Under the pieces are notes generated by a model. It was not told the origin of the DNA. It made no database searches and worked only from the letters and a program-made list of their open reading frames with translations. Positions 40,501 to 49,914 of a stretch of 64,000 bases of DNA are shown here, piece by piece. The position numbers and the translations under genes were made by a program. This stretch comes from Umezawaea sp049997955 (GTDB lineage: Bacteria; Actinomycetota; Actinomycetes; Mycobacteriales; Pseudonocardiaceae). Positions within the stretch are counted from its first letter, which is position 1; the number at the start of each line of letters is the position of its first letter. The stretch is from positions 310,001-374,000 of the forward strand of contig JAEBDY010000011.1 of assembly GCA_049997955.1 (NCBI GenBank), given 5' to 3'.

Positions 40501-42006
40501 GTGACGACTCCTTCTTCCGAGGTGCTGGTGGGTCGGCGCTGGCTCGTGTTGGCGATCTTGTGCGCCAGTCTGCTGCTGGTGTCCGTGGACGCGACCGTGC
40601 TCCACATGGCGTTGCCCGCGTTGGCGGAGGACCTGCGGCCCACCGCCAGCGGCCAGCTGTGGATCATCGCGGTCTATTCGCTGGTCGCGGCGCCCCTGTT
40701 GCTCGCCTTCGGCACGCTGGGCGATCGCTATGGTCGACGCCGGATCCTGGTGCTCGGGTACGTCGTGTTCGGGCTGGCCTCGCTCGCCTGCGCGTCGGCA
40801 CCCAACGTCGCGGTGCTGCTCGCCGCGCGGGCCGCGCTCGGCGTCGGCGGCGCGATGATCATGCCGGCCACGCTGTCGCTGTTGCGCCAGGCCTTTCCCG
40901 ATCGTGCCGAGCGCCAGAAGGCCATCGGCATCTGGAGCGGAGTGGCAGGCTCTGGCGCGGTGCTCGGGCCGTTGCTCGGCGGTTTCCTGGTGGAGACCTT
41001 CTCGTGGCACGCCGCGTTCCTGATCAACGTGCCGGTGATGGTCGTGGCGGTTCCCTTGACCTACTGGCTGGTCCCGGAATCCGCGGACCCGCCGGACGGA
41101 CCGTGGGACGTGCTCAGCGCGGCGTTGGCCGCGTTGGGCGTCATCGGCGTCGCCTTCGCGATCAAGCAGACCCCGCAGGGCGGCACGATGTTCGTTCTCG
41201 GTCCGGTCGCCGGGCTGCTCGGATGCCTGTTGCTCGTCGTGTTCGTCCGACGGCAACGAGGACTTCCTGTCCCGCTGCTCGACGTGGCGCTGTTTCGCGA
41301 CCGCGCGTTCAGCGTCGCGGTCGGCAGCGTCCTGCTGGTCCTGACGTCGTTGGTCGGCCTGGGCCTGCTGTTCGCCCAGTACCTCCAGCTCGTCCTCGCG
41401 TTGCAGCCGATGCCTGCCGCGTTGCGACTGCTGTTCGTCATGGGCTCGGCGGTCATCGGCAGCGTCGTCGCCGGGCCGTTGTTGCAGCGGTTCGGGAACC
41501 GCCTGATGACGGTCGCCGGGTTCGCGGTCAGCGCGGTGGCCCTGGCGGTCTGCGCCGCGGGTCTGACGGTGACCGAGAACCTGTGGCTGTTCGGGCCGGT
41601 CCTGGCCGCGACCGGGTTCGGCGTCTCGATCTCGCTCACCGCCGCCTCCGACGCCCTGCTCGCCGCAGCCCCGGCTGAGCAAGCAGGCGCGGCTGCCGCT
41701 GTCGAGGAGACCGCCTACGAGCTCGGTGCCGGACTCGGCGTCACGGTGCTGGGCAGCATCGCCACCCTGGTCTACACGGCCAGTCTTCCCGGCGCGGCGG
41801 CACAGGCCCGAGACGGCCTCACCGAGGCGACGATCGCTGCCGCCGGACTACCACCCGAAGCGGGCTCCCAACTGCTCGAAGTAGCTCGCGCCGCGTTCGT
41901 GACCGGCCTGCGGGCCGCGCTGGTGGTCGGCGCCGCCCTGTTCGTCCTCGCTACGATCGCCGCCGCACGTGCGCTGCCCAAGAACGAAGGACTCACACGA
42001 CGATGA
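40501..42006 (+). CDS. MFS drug-resistance transporter (EmrB/QacA, DHA2 family)
   Basis: A 501-residue membrane protein with about 14 helices, a proton-driven exporter by family. The start region WLVLAILCASLLLVSVDATVLHMALPALAEDL, the motif GTLGDRYGRRRILVLG (loop 2-3) and the motif-C segment GSGAVLGPLLGGFLVETFSWHAAFLIN are classic. The GTG start at 40501 fits the length of the family. Its stop overlaps the methyltransferase ATG. Substrate unknown; self-resistance or export of a compound is possible. Confidence 0.93.
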   Translation: MTTPSSEVLVGRRWLVLAILCASLLLVSVDATVLHMALPALAEDLRPTASGQLWIIAVYSLVAAPLLLAFGTLGDRYGRRRILVLGYVVFGLASLACASAPNVAVLLAARAALGVGGAMIMPATLSLLRQAFPDRAERQKAIGIWSGVAGSGAVLGPLLGGFLVETFSWHAAFLINVPVMVVAVPLTYWLVPESADPPDGPWDVLSAALAALGVIGVAFAIKQTPQGGTMFVLGPVAGLLGCLLLVVFVRRQRGLPVPLLDVALFRDRAFSVAVGSVLLVLTSLVGLGLLFAQYLQLVLALQPMPAALRLLFVMGSAVIGSVVAGPLLQRFGNRLMTVAGFAVSAVALAVCAAGLTVTENLWLFGPVLAATGFGVSISLTAASDALLAAAPAEQAGAAAAVEETAYELGAGLGVTVLGSIATLVYTASLPGAAAQARDGLTEATIAAAGLPPEAGSQLLEVARAAFVTGLRAALVVGAALFVLATIAAARALPKNEGLTRR

Positions 42007-42614
42007 CCGACCTCGACCTCCAGACCAGCACGACGCACCCGGCCCCGCCGAGTGTCCGCGGCGGCTGGCGCACACCCGACCGCCTGTACCGGCTGATCAG
42101 CAGTCCGTTGCTGCGCATGGTCCTCGGATGGGATCTGCCCCGGTACGACCTGCGCGTGATCAGCCGCCACCCCGGCAGGGTCAGCCTGGAGGTCGGTAGC
42201 GGAGGCGGCTTCTACACCGCGGCACTCAAAACCCACCTGGGCAGCGAGAACGATCTGATCGCGCTCGACCCGTCACCGTCGGCCATGCGCTCGCTGCAGC
42301 ACCAGCTGGACGGCAAGCCCGGCGCGCGAATGTCCTATGTGGCCGGAGACGGCTGCAAGCTTCCGCTGGCCGACGACTACGCCGACACCCTGTTCTACGG
42401 CTACAGCCTCGAGGAGATGCCCGATCCGCTGGCGGCCATTCGCGAGGCGCACCGGGTACTTCGACCAGGCGGAGAACTCGTCCTGTTCCTCTGGCGCCCG
42501 GTGTTCACCCGGCATCGCCGCCGTCCGGTCATCGCCCTGCTGGACGAACTCTTCGAACGCCGCCGCACCTCGGCGGGCCCGCAGAACATCCGTCTGGTCT
42601 ACCGGAAGCAGTGA
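42003..42614 (+). CDS. class I SAM-dependent methyltransferase
   Basis: A 203-residue methyltransferase coupled to the MFS gene (ATGA overlap). Motif I is VSLEVGSGGGFYTAAL, the acidic motif II region is LIALDPSPSAM and a GDGCKLPLADDYADTLFYGYSLEEM block follows, with HRVLRPGGELVLFLW after it. It resembles small UbiE/Methyltransf_11 proteins. The pairing with an exporter suggests it modifies the exported compound or acts as a resistance enzyme. Substrate unknown. Confidence 0.87.
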   Translation: MTDLDLQTSTTHPAPPSVRGGWRTPDRLYRLISSPLLRMVLGWDLPRYDLRVISRHPGRVSLEVGSGGGFYTAALKTHLGSENDLIALDPSPSAMRSLQHQLDGKPGARMSYVAGDGCKLPLADDYADTLFYGYSLEEMPDPLAAIREAHRVLRPGGELVLFLWRPVFTRHRRRPVIALLDELFERRRTSAGPQNIRLVYRKQ

Positions 42615-42649
42615 GGGTTCGCAGGGAAGTGAACCGCGGGTTTGCCTCC

Positions 42650-42970
42650 TAGCTGCGATGCATGTCGCATGCGTGTGCCCGAGGAGGTCCTGGAGTCGTC
42701 GGCAACGAAGTTCGCGGTGCTGTTCCCGCACCCGGACGAGCGTCGGCGGCGTCTGCTCATGGGTGCCGAAGCACGGGCGTGGGGGCACGGCGGTATCAGG
42801 TTGGTCGGCCGTGCGGTGGGTGCGTGAGGCGACGGTATCCGCAGGTGTGACCGAGTTGAGGTCTGATGAAATGCCACTCCCGCGCGTAGGAGCGCGTCCT
42901 GGGTCTCGGACACTGCGGCGCGTGGAGATGAGGCGCAACGCGGGCGGAGTCTCGGTGGGTGGTAGCTGAT
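42650..42970 (+). pseudogene. N-terminal fragment of an ISAzo13-family transposase
   Basis: KFAVLFPHPDERRRRLLMGAEARAWGHGGIRLVGRAVG and, after a one-step shift near 42825, VREATVSAGVTELRSDEMPLPRVGARPG match the start of ISAzo13 transposases (FPHLDERQRRLLxGAEAxALGxGGIxxVAxAxGV). The catalytic part is gone. Dead element. Confidence 0.7.
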
Positions 42971-43218
42971 CTTGGGTGGAGTTCGGCGGTCGTGCGACCG
43001 CCTGCCCGGCACCGACCTCGTCCCACAGGGGCGCGACACCCCGGTCGACCCCGTCGGCGGCGCCCTCGGGCAGGAGGGCGCCGCGCGGTGATCCGGAGCA
43101 CGTCCGACGGGGCGGTCAGAGGTACTGCGTGTTCGGTGGTGGCGATGGTCTACCACCTGCGTCCGAACGCCGAGGAACGCGCGCACGCGCTGTGCTCGTG
43201 CGCGCCGGCCAGGGTGTG
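42971..43218. other. short gene-free interval
   Basis: About 250 bases following the transposase scar. No gene is recognised; it should contain the promoter of the DUF6239 gene. Confidence 0.4.
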
Positions 43219-43806
43219 ATGAGCCTGCTGGAGGCCCAGGGGCACGACCACGTGCTCAGCGTTCCGATCAGCACCGGTCCGATGGTGCTCAGGGTCGCGC
43301 TGTTGACCGCGGTGCCCGCGGTGGCGGCTTTCGCGGTGCTGCGGCCGTTCGTCCCGGCGCCGAGCAGGCGGACGAGCGCGGTGGTGACCGCGGCGTCGGC
43401 GCTCGCGGTGATCCTCGTGCTGATGCTCGCGGGCGGTATCGACATCCCGGCCCAGGCGGTCGTGCTCGTCCTCGCGGCGCTGGCCTGTCCGCTGGTCGCG
43501 GTGTTCGGCGAGCACGTCGACCGGCTCCGCTCGCTCGTGGTCCGCACCGGTCCCTGGATCCTGCTGGCGACAACGGTTCTGGCGGTCGTCAAGGTGGCGC
43601 GCGGCTGGCTGGTCGATGGCACGGCAGGACAGCTCGCGGTCGTGCTGTACACCGGAGCGGTCCTGGCGCTCGTCGGGTTGTCGTGGTCCGCCGTCTGCCA
43701 ACCGAAGGGCAGACCGATGAAGTCGCTCGTGCACGGCGCGGCGGTGGTCTCGGCGTTGGTCGCACTCGTGGGCGCGACCCAGGCGACGTTGCTGCGACTG
43801 CCTTGA
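43219..43806 (+). CDS. DUF6239-like membrane protein (natural-product associated)
   Basis: A 195-residue protein with six hydrophobic helices, from MVLRVALLTAVPAVAAFAVLRPF to AAVVSALVALVGATQATLL. The beginning MSLLEAQGHDHVLSVPISTGPMVLRVALL is the hallmark of DUF6239 proteins found near natural-product genes. ATG 43219 may be preceded by an alternative GTG at 43216. No other biosynthetic gene is immediately adjacent. Function unknown. Confidence 0.7.
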   Translation: MSLLEAQGHDHVLSVPISTGPMVLRVALLTAVPAVAAFAVLRPFVPAPSRRTSAVVTAASALAVILVLMLAGGIDIPAQAVVLVLAALACPLVAVFGEHVDRLRSLVVRTGPWILLATTVLAVVKVARGWLVDGTAGQLAVVLYTGAVLALVGLSWSAVCQPKGRPMKSLVHGAAVVSALVALVGATQATLLRLP

Positions 43807-43849
43807 TGAGGGCCAGTAGCAGTCTCGGCTGCCGACTCCCGCGGGGCCT

Positions 43850-44509
43850 TCAAGCCGGGGGTTGGCGGACTGACGGTGGGAAGCAGCGCAGCAGGTGCTC
43901 GGCGGCGCGGCGGTCGCCGACGGTGGTGGCCTTGCCGGCTTCTTCAGCGTTTGCGAGTGGCTGCCCGGCGAACACGAGCGACTGCAGGGTCGATGCGTCC
44001 GCGGTGATGGTGACGTCGGCGTTGTCGGCGTTGCCGCGCGCCACTCGGAAATGTCCACGCCTGACCTCGGCTCGGAAGCGGTCGTCACCGACTTGCAGTT
44101 GGACGACCGTCTCGAGGCGGCTGGCGATGTCGGCGTCGAAGGTGGTGGTCAACGCGAAGATCAACCCGTCGACGCTGAGGTCCTCGCTGGTCGAGTCGCT
44201 GACCGGGATCCGGCTGCCCCACTGGCCGAGGGCCGTCAGAACGGGCTCCAGTTCGCGGCCGCGCTCGGTCAGTTCGTAGCTCCGGGCACTGCTGGGTGGT
44301 CCGAGCTTGCGCCGCCGCACGACGTCCGCCTGTTCCAGTTCGCGTAGGCGCTGCGACAGGACGTTGTCGCTGATGCCGTGCAGCCCGTGCCGCAGATCGG
44401 TGAACCGCTTCGGGCCGAAGACCAGTTCGCGGACCACCAACAGCGCCCAGCGTTCTCCGACGAGGCCCAGCGCTCGGGCGATGCCGCACGGATCGTCGTA
44501 GCCACGCAC
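43850..44509 (-). CDS. HxlR-family regulator fused to an SCP2-like domain
   Basis: A 219-residue protein. The N-terminal winged helix (CGIARALGLVGERWALLVVRELVFGPKRFTDLRHGLHGISDNVLSQRL) is a clear HxlR domain including the near-N-terminal cysteine. The C-terminal hundred residues (VQLQVGDDRFRAEVRRGHFRVARG, DVTITADASTLQSLVFAGQPL) form an SCP2 sterol-carrier-like ligand pocket. The GTG start faces a hydrolase gene; a 37-bp palindrome in between is its probable binding site. It likely senses a hydrophobic ligand or an electrophile. Confidence 0.88.
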   Translation of the reverse strand: MRGYDDPCGIARALGLVGERWALLVVRELVFGPKRFTDLRHGLHGISDNVLSQRLRELEQADVVRRRKLGPPSSARSYELTERGRELEPVLTALGQWGSRIPVSDSTSEDLSVDGLIFALTTTFDADIASRLETVVQLQVGDDRFRAEVRRGHFRVARGNADNADVTITADASTLQSLVFAGQPLANAEEAGKATTVGDRRAAEHLLRCFPPSVRQPPA

Positions 44510-44541
44510 CGCTCGATGCTAGCAGTCCCCACTTGCCTATA

Positions 44542-44578
44542 CGTAGCTGCTGCTCCTAAGTTAGGAGCAGCAGCTACG
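44542..44578. promoter_or_regulatory. perfect 37-bp palindrome, probable HxlR operator
   Basis: Two 18-bp arms (left arm CGTAGCTGCTGCTCCTAA) mirror each other exactly around a single G at 44560. The element ends 21 bases before the hydrolase GTG and 33 bases from the HxlR-family start. It could block both promoters at once. A hairpin in the hydrolase leader is the other reading. Confidence 0.8.
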
Positions 44579-44599
44579 GCGGACCTCCAAGGAGCCCAA

Positions 44600-45400
44600 G
44601 TGACCCGTGTGATGTCGAAAGACGGCACGTCGATCGCCTACCAACGCGCCGGAACCGGTCCGGCGGTGATCCTGGTGGGGGGCGGGCTCGACGACGGTTC
44701 GGAGAACGCGGCGCTCGTCCCGGAGCTGGCGCGGCACTTCACCGTCGTCAACTACGCGCGCCGCGGCCGGGGTGACAGCGGCGACACCAGCCCGTACGCG
44801 GTGGAGCGCGAGATCGAGGACATCGACGCGCTGATCGGCGTGGCCGGCGGGTCGGCGCACCTGTTCGGTGCCTCGTCGGGCGGAGCGCTCGCACTCGAAG
44901 CCGCCGCGGCCGGACTCGCCATCGACCGGATCGCTGTGTACGAGGTCCCGTACCTGATCGACGACGACGCGGCACAGCAGTGGTCGGAGTACGTCGACCG
45001 GCTGGCCGCGGCACTCGCCGACGGTCAGCGCGGCGACGCGGTCGAACTGTTCATGCGCCTGGCGGGCTCGTCCGACGACGACATCGCCGGAGCACGCGCC
45101 TCGTCGTTCTGGCCCGGTCTGGAAGCACTCGCCCCCACGCTCGCCCACGACGCGGCCTGTCTGGGAGACGGACGACCACCGGTCACCCGGCTGGCGACCA
45201 TCACCCAGCCGGCACTGGTGGCGACCGGTGGCATCCCGGACCCGCACATGGGAGGCTTGCAGCCCGGATTCTTCGACACCGCCGCGAACGCGATCGCAGC
45301 GGCCCTGCCCGAGGCGGAGCGCCGGATCATCGAGGGCCAGACGCACGTGGCCGACCCGAACGTGCTGGCCGGCGTGCTCGAACAGTTCTTCACCCCCTGA
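44600..45400 (+). CDS. alpha/beta hydrolase, divergent from the HxlR regulator
   Basis: A 266-residue hydrolase. VILVGGGLDDGSENAALVPEL, then NYARRGRGDSGDT and the nucleophile elbow LFGASSGGALAL (Ser92) are typical. The His would be in EGQTHVADP near the C-terminus. GTG 44600 is chosen because AAGGAG lies five bases before it; an ATG four codons later is possible. Hydrolases in this arrangement are usually repressed by the neighbouring HxlR protein. Substrate unknown. Confidence 0.85.
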   Translation: MTRVMSKDGTSIAYQRAGTGPAVILVGGGLDDGSENAALVPELARHFTVVNYARRGRGDSGDTSPYAVEREIEDIDALIGVAGGSAHLFGASSGGALALEAAAAGLAIDRIAVYEVPYLIDDDAAQQWSEYVDRLAAALADGQRGDAVELFMRLAGSSDDDIAGARASSFWPGLEALAPTLAHDAACLGDGRPPVTRLATITQPALVATGGIPDPHMGGLQPGFFDTAANAIAAALPEAERRIIEGQTHVADPNVLAGVLEQFFTP

Positions 45401-45680
45401 CACCGACTCCGCCTGTGCGGGGAACACGCAACTGACCGCGGTGCGCACCAGGCGCCCACCGGCTGCCGCAGCCGGAGAGACCCGTTCACCCGGTCCTGTG
45501 CGTGCCATCGCGCCCCTCGGGGCGTCGGTGCCGGGTGGTCGAGGCCATGCGTGCGGCTGTACACATCGTGTGTCGCGGGAGACAGTGGGCGTAACGCGGA
45601 GGGTTCGGTCGACGACAGCTCGTTACCGGTGTCGTCGACCGCCCGGTCCGCTGCGGGGAGACTCTGGGGGTGGTGCACGG
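45401..45680. other. gene-free interval with the glnX promoter
   Basis: About 280 bases with no recognisable gene between the hydrolase and the glnX-like gene. Confidence 0.4.
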
Positions 45681-46955
45681 GTGGTGTCGGTGCGGGGGGA
45701 GTTAGCCGCTTACCTGCGGCGTACCGAGGGCAGGCTGGTGCTGGTCGCGGCGGCCACGGCCGTCGCCGCGTTGCTGGTGGGCGTGGTCGGGGTGTCGGCG
45801 GTGCACGACCGCCAAGCGCTGCTGGACGAGGCCGTCGACCGCAGGGTCGCGCTGACCGCGGCCGCGCTCGACGTCTACCGCGACCTCGCCGACGCCGACG
45901 CGTACTCGCTCAACGCGGTCCTGGTCGGGCCTCGGCAGGCACCGGAGTTGCAGCGGCGGTTCCGGCAGGACGTCTTCGACGCGGCCGACGCGCTGCGCGT
46001 CGCCTCGGCTCGGGATCCCGAAGGCACGTCCGCGGCCAGGGTGCGGGAGCTGACCGACCTGCTGCCCGAGTACGTCCGCCTGGTCGAGGTCGGCTGGAGC
46101 AACACCCGGAGCAACCAGCCGGTGGGCACCTCCTACCTGTCGCAGGCCTCCTTCCTGGTCCGCGGCCGCATCCTCGTGGTGGCCGACGAGTTGCAGCGCG
46201 AGCAGACCGACGCGCTCAAGGCGGCGCAGGTCGCCGCCGGATCGCCGACCTGGTTCGTGTTCGCGGTGGGCGTGCTCGCGCTCGGTGTCCTGCTGCTGGC
46301 GCACCGGTTCGTGGCGCGCCGCACCCGGCGGCGGTTCAACGCCGGTCTGGCCGCCTCCGCCGCGCTGGTCCTGATCGCCCTGGCCTGGCTCGCCACCGCG
46401 TCGGCGTTCACGGCGGGCCACGCCGAGGACAGCGTCCGCGAGCTCGACGAGCTGGTGGCCCCGCTGGCGCAGGCCCGCAACGAGGGCAGGCTGGCCGACG
46501 GCGACGAGGCGCGGAAGCTCATCTTCCCGAAGGCGGACGACGTCAGCAGGCTCAGGAACGGGCTCGACTCCGCCGCGTCGAGGATCGCCGAAGCCGCGAA
46601 GCACGCACCACCGGGGGAGGAACGCGACCAGGTCGAACGGGCGGGCGACGCGCTGCGGTCCTGGCGCGACCACGACGTCCTGCTGCTCGAGCCGCAGGAC
46701 TCACCACCGACCTACCAGGAGACCGCGGTGTTGATCACCCGTCCGGCGGACGGCCAGAGCACGACCTACGCCCAGCAGGTCGACGAACACCTCAGCGCGG
46801 CGATCCGCCTGCACACCAAGCACTCCGTCGCCTCGACGGTGTCCGCGAAGGGGTCGATGGCCGGGGTGGACGTGGTGCTCGCCGTCCTGGTGGCGGCCGC
46901 CGCCGCGGCCGCCGTGGCCGGGCTGCGGCCCCGGATCGCGGAGTACTACCGATGA
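45681..46955 (+). CDS. glnX: GlnX-like four-helix membrane sensor protein
   Basis: A 424-residue protein with four transmembrane segments: near residues 17-40 (LVLVAAATAVAALLVGVVGV), 193-213 (WFVFAVGVLALGVLLLAHRF), 224-247 (AASAALVLIALAWLATASAF) and at the C-terminus (VDVVLAVLVAAAAAAAVAGL). Helical extracellular domains lie between. In mycobacteria GlnX passes the binding of Asp/Glu by GlnH to the kinase PknG. Here it precedes glnH with an ATGA overlap, and pknG lies close by on the other strand. The GTG could be 45681, 45684 or 45690. The name is by layout and neighbours. Confidence 0.75.
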   Translation: MVSVRGELAAYLRRTEGRLVLVAAATAVAALLVGVVGVSAVHDRQALLDEAVDRRVALTAAALDVYRDLADADAYSLNAVLVGPRQAPELQRRFRQDVFDAADALRVASARDPEGTSAARVRELTDLLPEYVRLVEVGWSNTRSNQPVGTSYLSQASFLVRGRILVVADELQREQTDALKAAQVAAGSPTWFVFAVGVLALGVLLLAHRFVARRTRRRFNAGLAASAALVLIALAWLATASAFTAGHAEDSVRELDELVAPLAQARNEGRLADGDEARKLIFPKADDVSRLRNGLDSAASRIAEAAKHAPPGEERDQVERAGDALRSWRDHDVLLLEPQDSPPTYQETAVLITRPADGQSTTYAQQVDEHLSAAIRLHTKHSVASTVSAKGSMAGVDVVLAVLVAAAAAAAVAGLRPRIAEYYR

Positions 46956-48043
46956 GGGCCGCCACCAGGGCGGTCACGGCCGCCGTCTCGGTGCTCGCGT
47001 GCCTGACCGCGTGCGCCGCGCCGACGACGCCGCCGTTGCGCGAGGACCGGACCGCGCCGCTGATCCTGCCCCAGGGCTACTCGGGTGAGGCGACCCGCCC
47101 CGAGTCCGCCGCCTGCGTCAGCAACTCCGACGCGGGGCTCAGCCTCAACCCCGCGGCGCTCACGCGCGCGCCCGACGGCACCCCGCTCGGGCCGAAGCTG
47201 GCCGAGATCAGGAAGCGCGGGAGGCTGACCGTGGGGGTCAGCCAGACGATCCCGCTCAGCAGCAGGCGCGACCTGGCCAGCGGCGAGATGGAGGGGTTCG
47301 AGGTCGACATCGCGAACGGGATCGCGCGGAAGCTCTTCGGTTCCGACTTCGACGCGTCCAAGCTCTCGCTGGTCACCGTGCCGACCGACCGGCGCCTGTT
47401 CACCCTGGACACCGACGAGAACCGGAAGGCGCGCGCCGCCACCGAGACCCTGCGCGACATCCCCTCGGTCGACATGGTGATCGCCGACGTCAGCGTCACC
47501 TGCGGCCGCGTGGACACCTACGGGCTGAAGTACTCGGCGCCCTACCTCGCCACCAACTCCGGCATCATGGTGCGCCGCGGCCAGGAGAAGGTCGAGGGTC
47601 CGGAGGGCCTCGCGGGCCGGAAGGTGTGCTCGGGCGCCGGGACGACGAACATCGCCGAGATGCTCGACGTGCGGGACGTCCAGCGCGCGGAAGGCCGCCC
47701 CGAGGTGGTTCCGGTGTCCACTTCGGACACCAGTGACTGCCTGATGCTGTTGCAGCAGGGCCTGGTCGACGCCATCTACACCGACGTGCTGATCCTGGAG
47801 GGCTTCCACACCCAGGACCCCGGCACGGTCGTGCTCGACTACCGCGACAACGACCGGAGCCGCGCCGACGGCAAGGGCAGGGTCGGGGTCGCCATGGCCA
47901 AGCAGGACGAGGACCTCATCCGGTTCGTCAACGAGGCGCTGGAGGGCATGCGCGCGGACGGGAGCATGGAGCGCTCGCGCGACAGGTGGTACGCCAACAA
48001 GGCGACCCGCCCTACCCTGCTCGCGGCCACCTACCTGGACTGA
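46952..48043 (+). CDS. glnH: GlnH-like amino acid-binding lipoprotein
   Basis: A 363-residue extracellular solute-binding protein, family 3. Its signal ends in lipobox LTAC. The ligand domain starts KLAEIRKRGRLTVGVSQTIPL, has GFEVDIANGIARKLFG, and DMVIADVSVTCGRVDTYGLKYSAPYL where the amino acid is bound. The ATG overlaps the glnX stop. No permease or ATPase gene follows, as expected for a sensing rather than a transport role. It is seven bases from the convergent trypco1 gene. Confidence 0.85.
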   Translation: MRAATRAVTAAVSVLACLTACAAPTTPPLREDRTAPLILPQGYSGEATRPESAACVSNSDAGLSLNPAALTRAPDGTPLGPKLAEIRKRGRLTVGVSQTIPLSSRRDLASGEMEGFEVDIANGIARKLFGSDFDASKLSLVTVPTDRRLFTLDTDENRKARAATETLRDIPSVDMVIADVSVTCGRVDTYGLKYSAPYLATNSGIMVRRGQEKVEGPEGLAGRKVCSGAGTTNIAEMLDVRDVQRAEGRPEVVPVSTSDTSDCLMLLQQGLVDAIYTDVLILEGFHTQDPGTVVLDYRDNDRSRADGKGRVGVAMAKQDEDLIRFVNEALEGMRADGSMERSRDRWYANKATRPTLLAATYLD

Positions 48044-48050
48044 AACGCCT

Positions 48051-48410
48051 TCACTCCTCGACGACGTCCTCCACGGGGATGTTGTCGCGGAGCCACTTGA
48101 GCTTGATCTCGAACTGGCCCTGCACCCCCGTGCGGGCGATGACCGCGCCGACCTCGGCGTTGAGCTTGATGCCGAACTTCAGTTCGACCTCGTCGGGAGC
48201 GCGGGTCATGGACGTGAACTGGGTGAGCGCCGCGGCCGCGGCGTCGCGGACGTCGGCGACCGCGTTCTCGAAGGTGACCCGCGCCTCGTCGAGCACCCGG
48301 CCCGCCCGGTTGGCCCTGGCGATGCTCGCGGACTCGTCGACCTCCACCAGGACCGAGCCACCGTTCGCCAGCGCGAACCTGGTGAGTTCCAGGTTGGTCC
48401 GTTCCGTCAT
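48051..48410 (-). CDS. trypsin-co-occurring domain (trypco1/CU044_2847) protein
   Basis: A 119-residue protein with the pattern ALANGGSVLVEVDE, DEARVTFENAVADVRDAAAAALTQF and PDEVELKFGIKLNAEVGAVIARTG, ending FEIKLKWL. This matches the trypco1 family, small proteins that occur next to trypsin-like proteases and predicted NTPase signalling systems in actinobacteria. It follows the VWA gene with 43 bases between and is the last gene of the pknG operon. Likely a regulatory or effector partner of the protease at the operon's other end. Confidence 0.82.
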   Translation of the reverse strand: MTERTNLELTRFALANGGSVLVEVDESASIARANRAGRVLDEARVTFENAVADVRDAAAAALTQFTSMTRAPDEVELKFGIKLNAEVGAVIARTGVQGQFEIKLKWLRDNIPVEDVVEE

Positions 48411-48453
48411 GCCGTGCTCCTCGTCCGGGTCGCGACAGGGGTGGGACTTCCGT

Positions 48454-49914
48454 TCACGGGGCGTCCATCCGCCTGCCGCAGCCGCCGCAGAACACCGAGC
48501 CGGACGGCCACGTCCGTTGGCACTCCGCGCAGACCACCTCCGGTCCGGAGTTCGGGGCGGAAGACGACCGCACGGGCGGGTGCTGCGACGGGACGTCCGG
48601 GCTCATGCTCGACACGACCGACCCGACCGCGGCCGAGAGCAGGTCGCCGGCGAGTGGCTTCTCCTTGACGCGCACGACACCGCCGGACGGGGCCCCGACG
48701 ACGTCGACCAGCCGCAGGAGCCGGACGAGCACCTTGTCGTTGCCCAGTTGGGTCGCCAGCGCCACCGCTTTGCCCCACTCCGCGGCCGCCGTGGCGATGT
48801 CGCCGGCGTCGTGGGCGTCGCAGCCGCCGCGCACGGCCTCGCCCAGCTCGATCTGGTCGGTGTAGTGCGCCACCTTGGGGTCGAGCACGCTGGAGAGCTT
48901 CAGGTCGTCGGTCCAGTGCGCGAACACGACCTGCGGGTCGCACGCCCTCTCGAACGTCGTCGCCCCCGGCCTGCGCAGTTCCAGGTCCACGCGGCCGACC
49001 CGGATGTCGTGGTCCAGTTCCACGTCCGAGGAGTCGACCGTGAGCCGGAGGTGGTACTCCCGGCTCTCCGCGCCCCACGACCCGGTGGCGAACGCCGTGG
49101 TCCGCGGCTGGATCTCCTCCCCGGCCAGGTCGGCCTCGGTGGGGAAGGTCTGGCGCACGAAGTCCAACCGCGCCAACGAGGTCGTCCTCACCACCACCCG
49201 CACCTCGGGCACGAGCTTGTCCATGGCGGACGTGGTCATCGCCTCGAAGTCGGCCACCAGGTCCGCTGGCTTGCGCACCGCGTCGGCCGTCCCGTGCAGC
49301 GCCTCGGCGATGCGCAATAACTGGCGGGGTTGCCAGTCCTCGCCGATCCCGCGGGAGTCGCAGGTGAACACCGGCGCGCACCGGGCCAGTTCCTCGTCGA
49401 GCACCCCGTCGGACTCGTTGTTCCGGCCGTCGGTCAGCATGATCACGTGCCGCACGGCGGCCGGGTGCCCGGCCAGCAGCCGGCGGGCCAGTCCCAGCCA
49501 CTCGCCCATGGCCGTCCCGCCGTCGGCGATCAGCCCGCCCACGGCCTGCTTCGCCGCCTTCCGGCTCTCCCGGTCCGCGGCGACCAGCACGGGCGTGGTC
49601 GGGTAGACCATCCGCGCGGTGTGGGTGCCCTCCACCACGGCGAACAGCGCGCCGTCGCGCAGGGCGTCGATCGCCGCTCGCGTCGCCCGCTGAGCTGCGG
49701 TGAGCTTCGTCGGCGGGTAGTCCATCGAGCCGGAGCAGTCGATGGCGATCACCTGCGCCACCTCCGGCGCGGCAGCGGCCCCGGCCGCCCCGCTCACCGT
49801 CACGGTGAGGACGGCGTGCATCTCGTCGTCCTCCGCGGACAGGTAGCGGTTCTGGCTCACCGCAAGGCTGAAACCGGGCTGGTCCTCCACGTCGTCGCCT
49901 CCAGTGCGGCTCAT
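48454..49914 (-). CDS. von Willebrand factor A (VWA) domain protein with C-terminal zinc ribbon
   Basis: A 486-residue protein. The MIDAS metal site is AIDCSGSMD (Asp59, Ser61, Ser63) with the later Thr in DGGTAMGEW and Asp in MLTDGRNN. A beta-rich middle domain follows, and four cysteines at the end (VCAECQRTW, FCGGCGRRM) make a zinc ribbon. The ATG overlaps the pknG stop (ATGA). VWA proteins assemble complexes in a metal-dependent way; this one probably scaffolds the kinase and protease of the operon. Confidence 0.88.
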   Translation of the reverse strand: MSRTGGDDVEDQPGFSLAVSQNRYLSAEDDEMHAVLTVTVSGAAGAAAAPEVAQVIAIDCSGSMDYPPTKLTAAQRATRAAIDALRDGALFAVVEGTHTARMVYPTTPVLVAADRESRKAAKQAVGGLIADGGTAMGEWLGLARRLLAGHPAAVRHVIMLTDGRNNESDGVLDEELARCAPVFTCDSRGIGEDWQPRQLLRIAEALHGTADAVRKPADLVADFEAMTTSAMDKLVPEVRVVVRTTSLARLDFVRQTFPTEADLAGEEIQPRTTAFATGSWGAESREYHLRLTVDSSDVELDHDIRVGRVDLELRRPGATTFERACDPQVVFAHWTDDLKLSSVLDPKVAHYTDQIELGEAVRGGCDAHDAGDIATAAAEWGKAVALATQLGNDKVLVRLLRLVDVVGAPSGGVVRVKEKPLAGDLLSAAVGSVVSSMSPDVPSQHPPVRSSSAPNSGPEVVCAECQRTWPSGSVFCGGCGRRMDAP

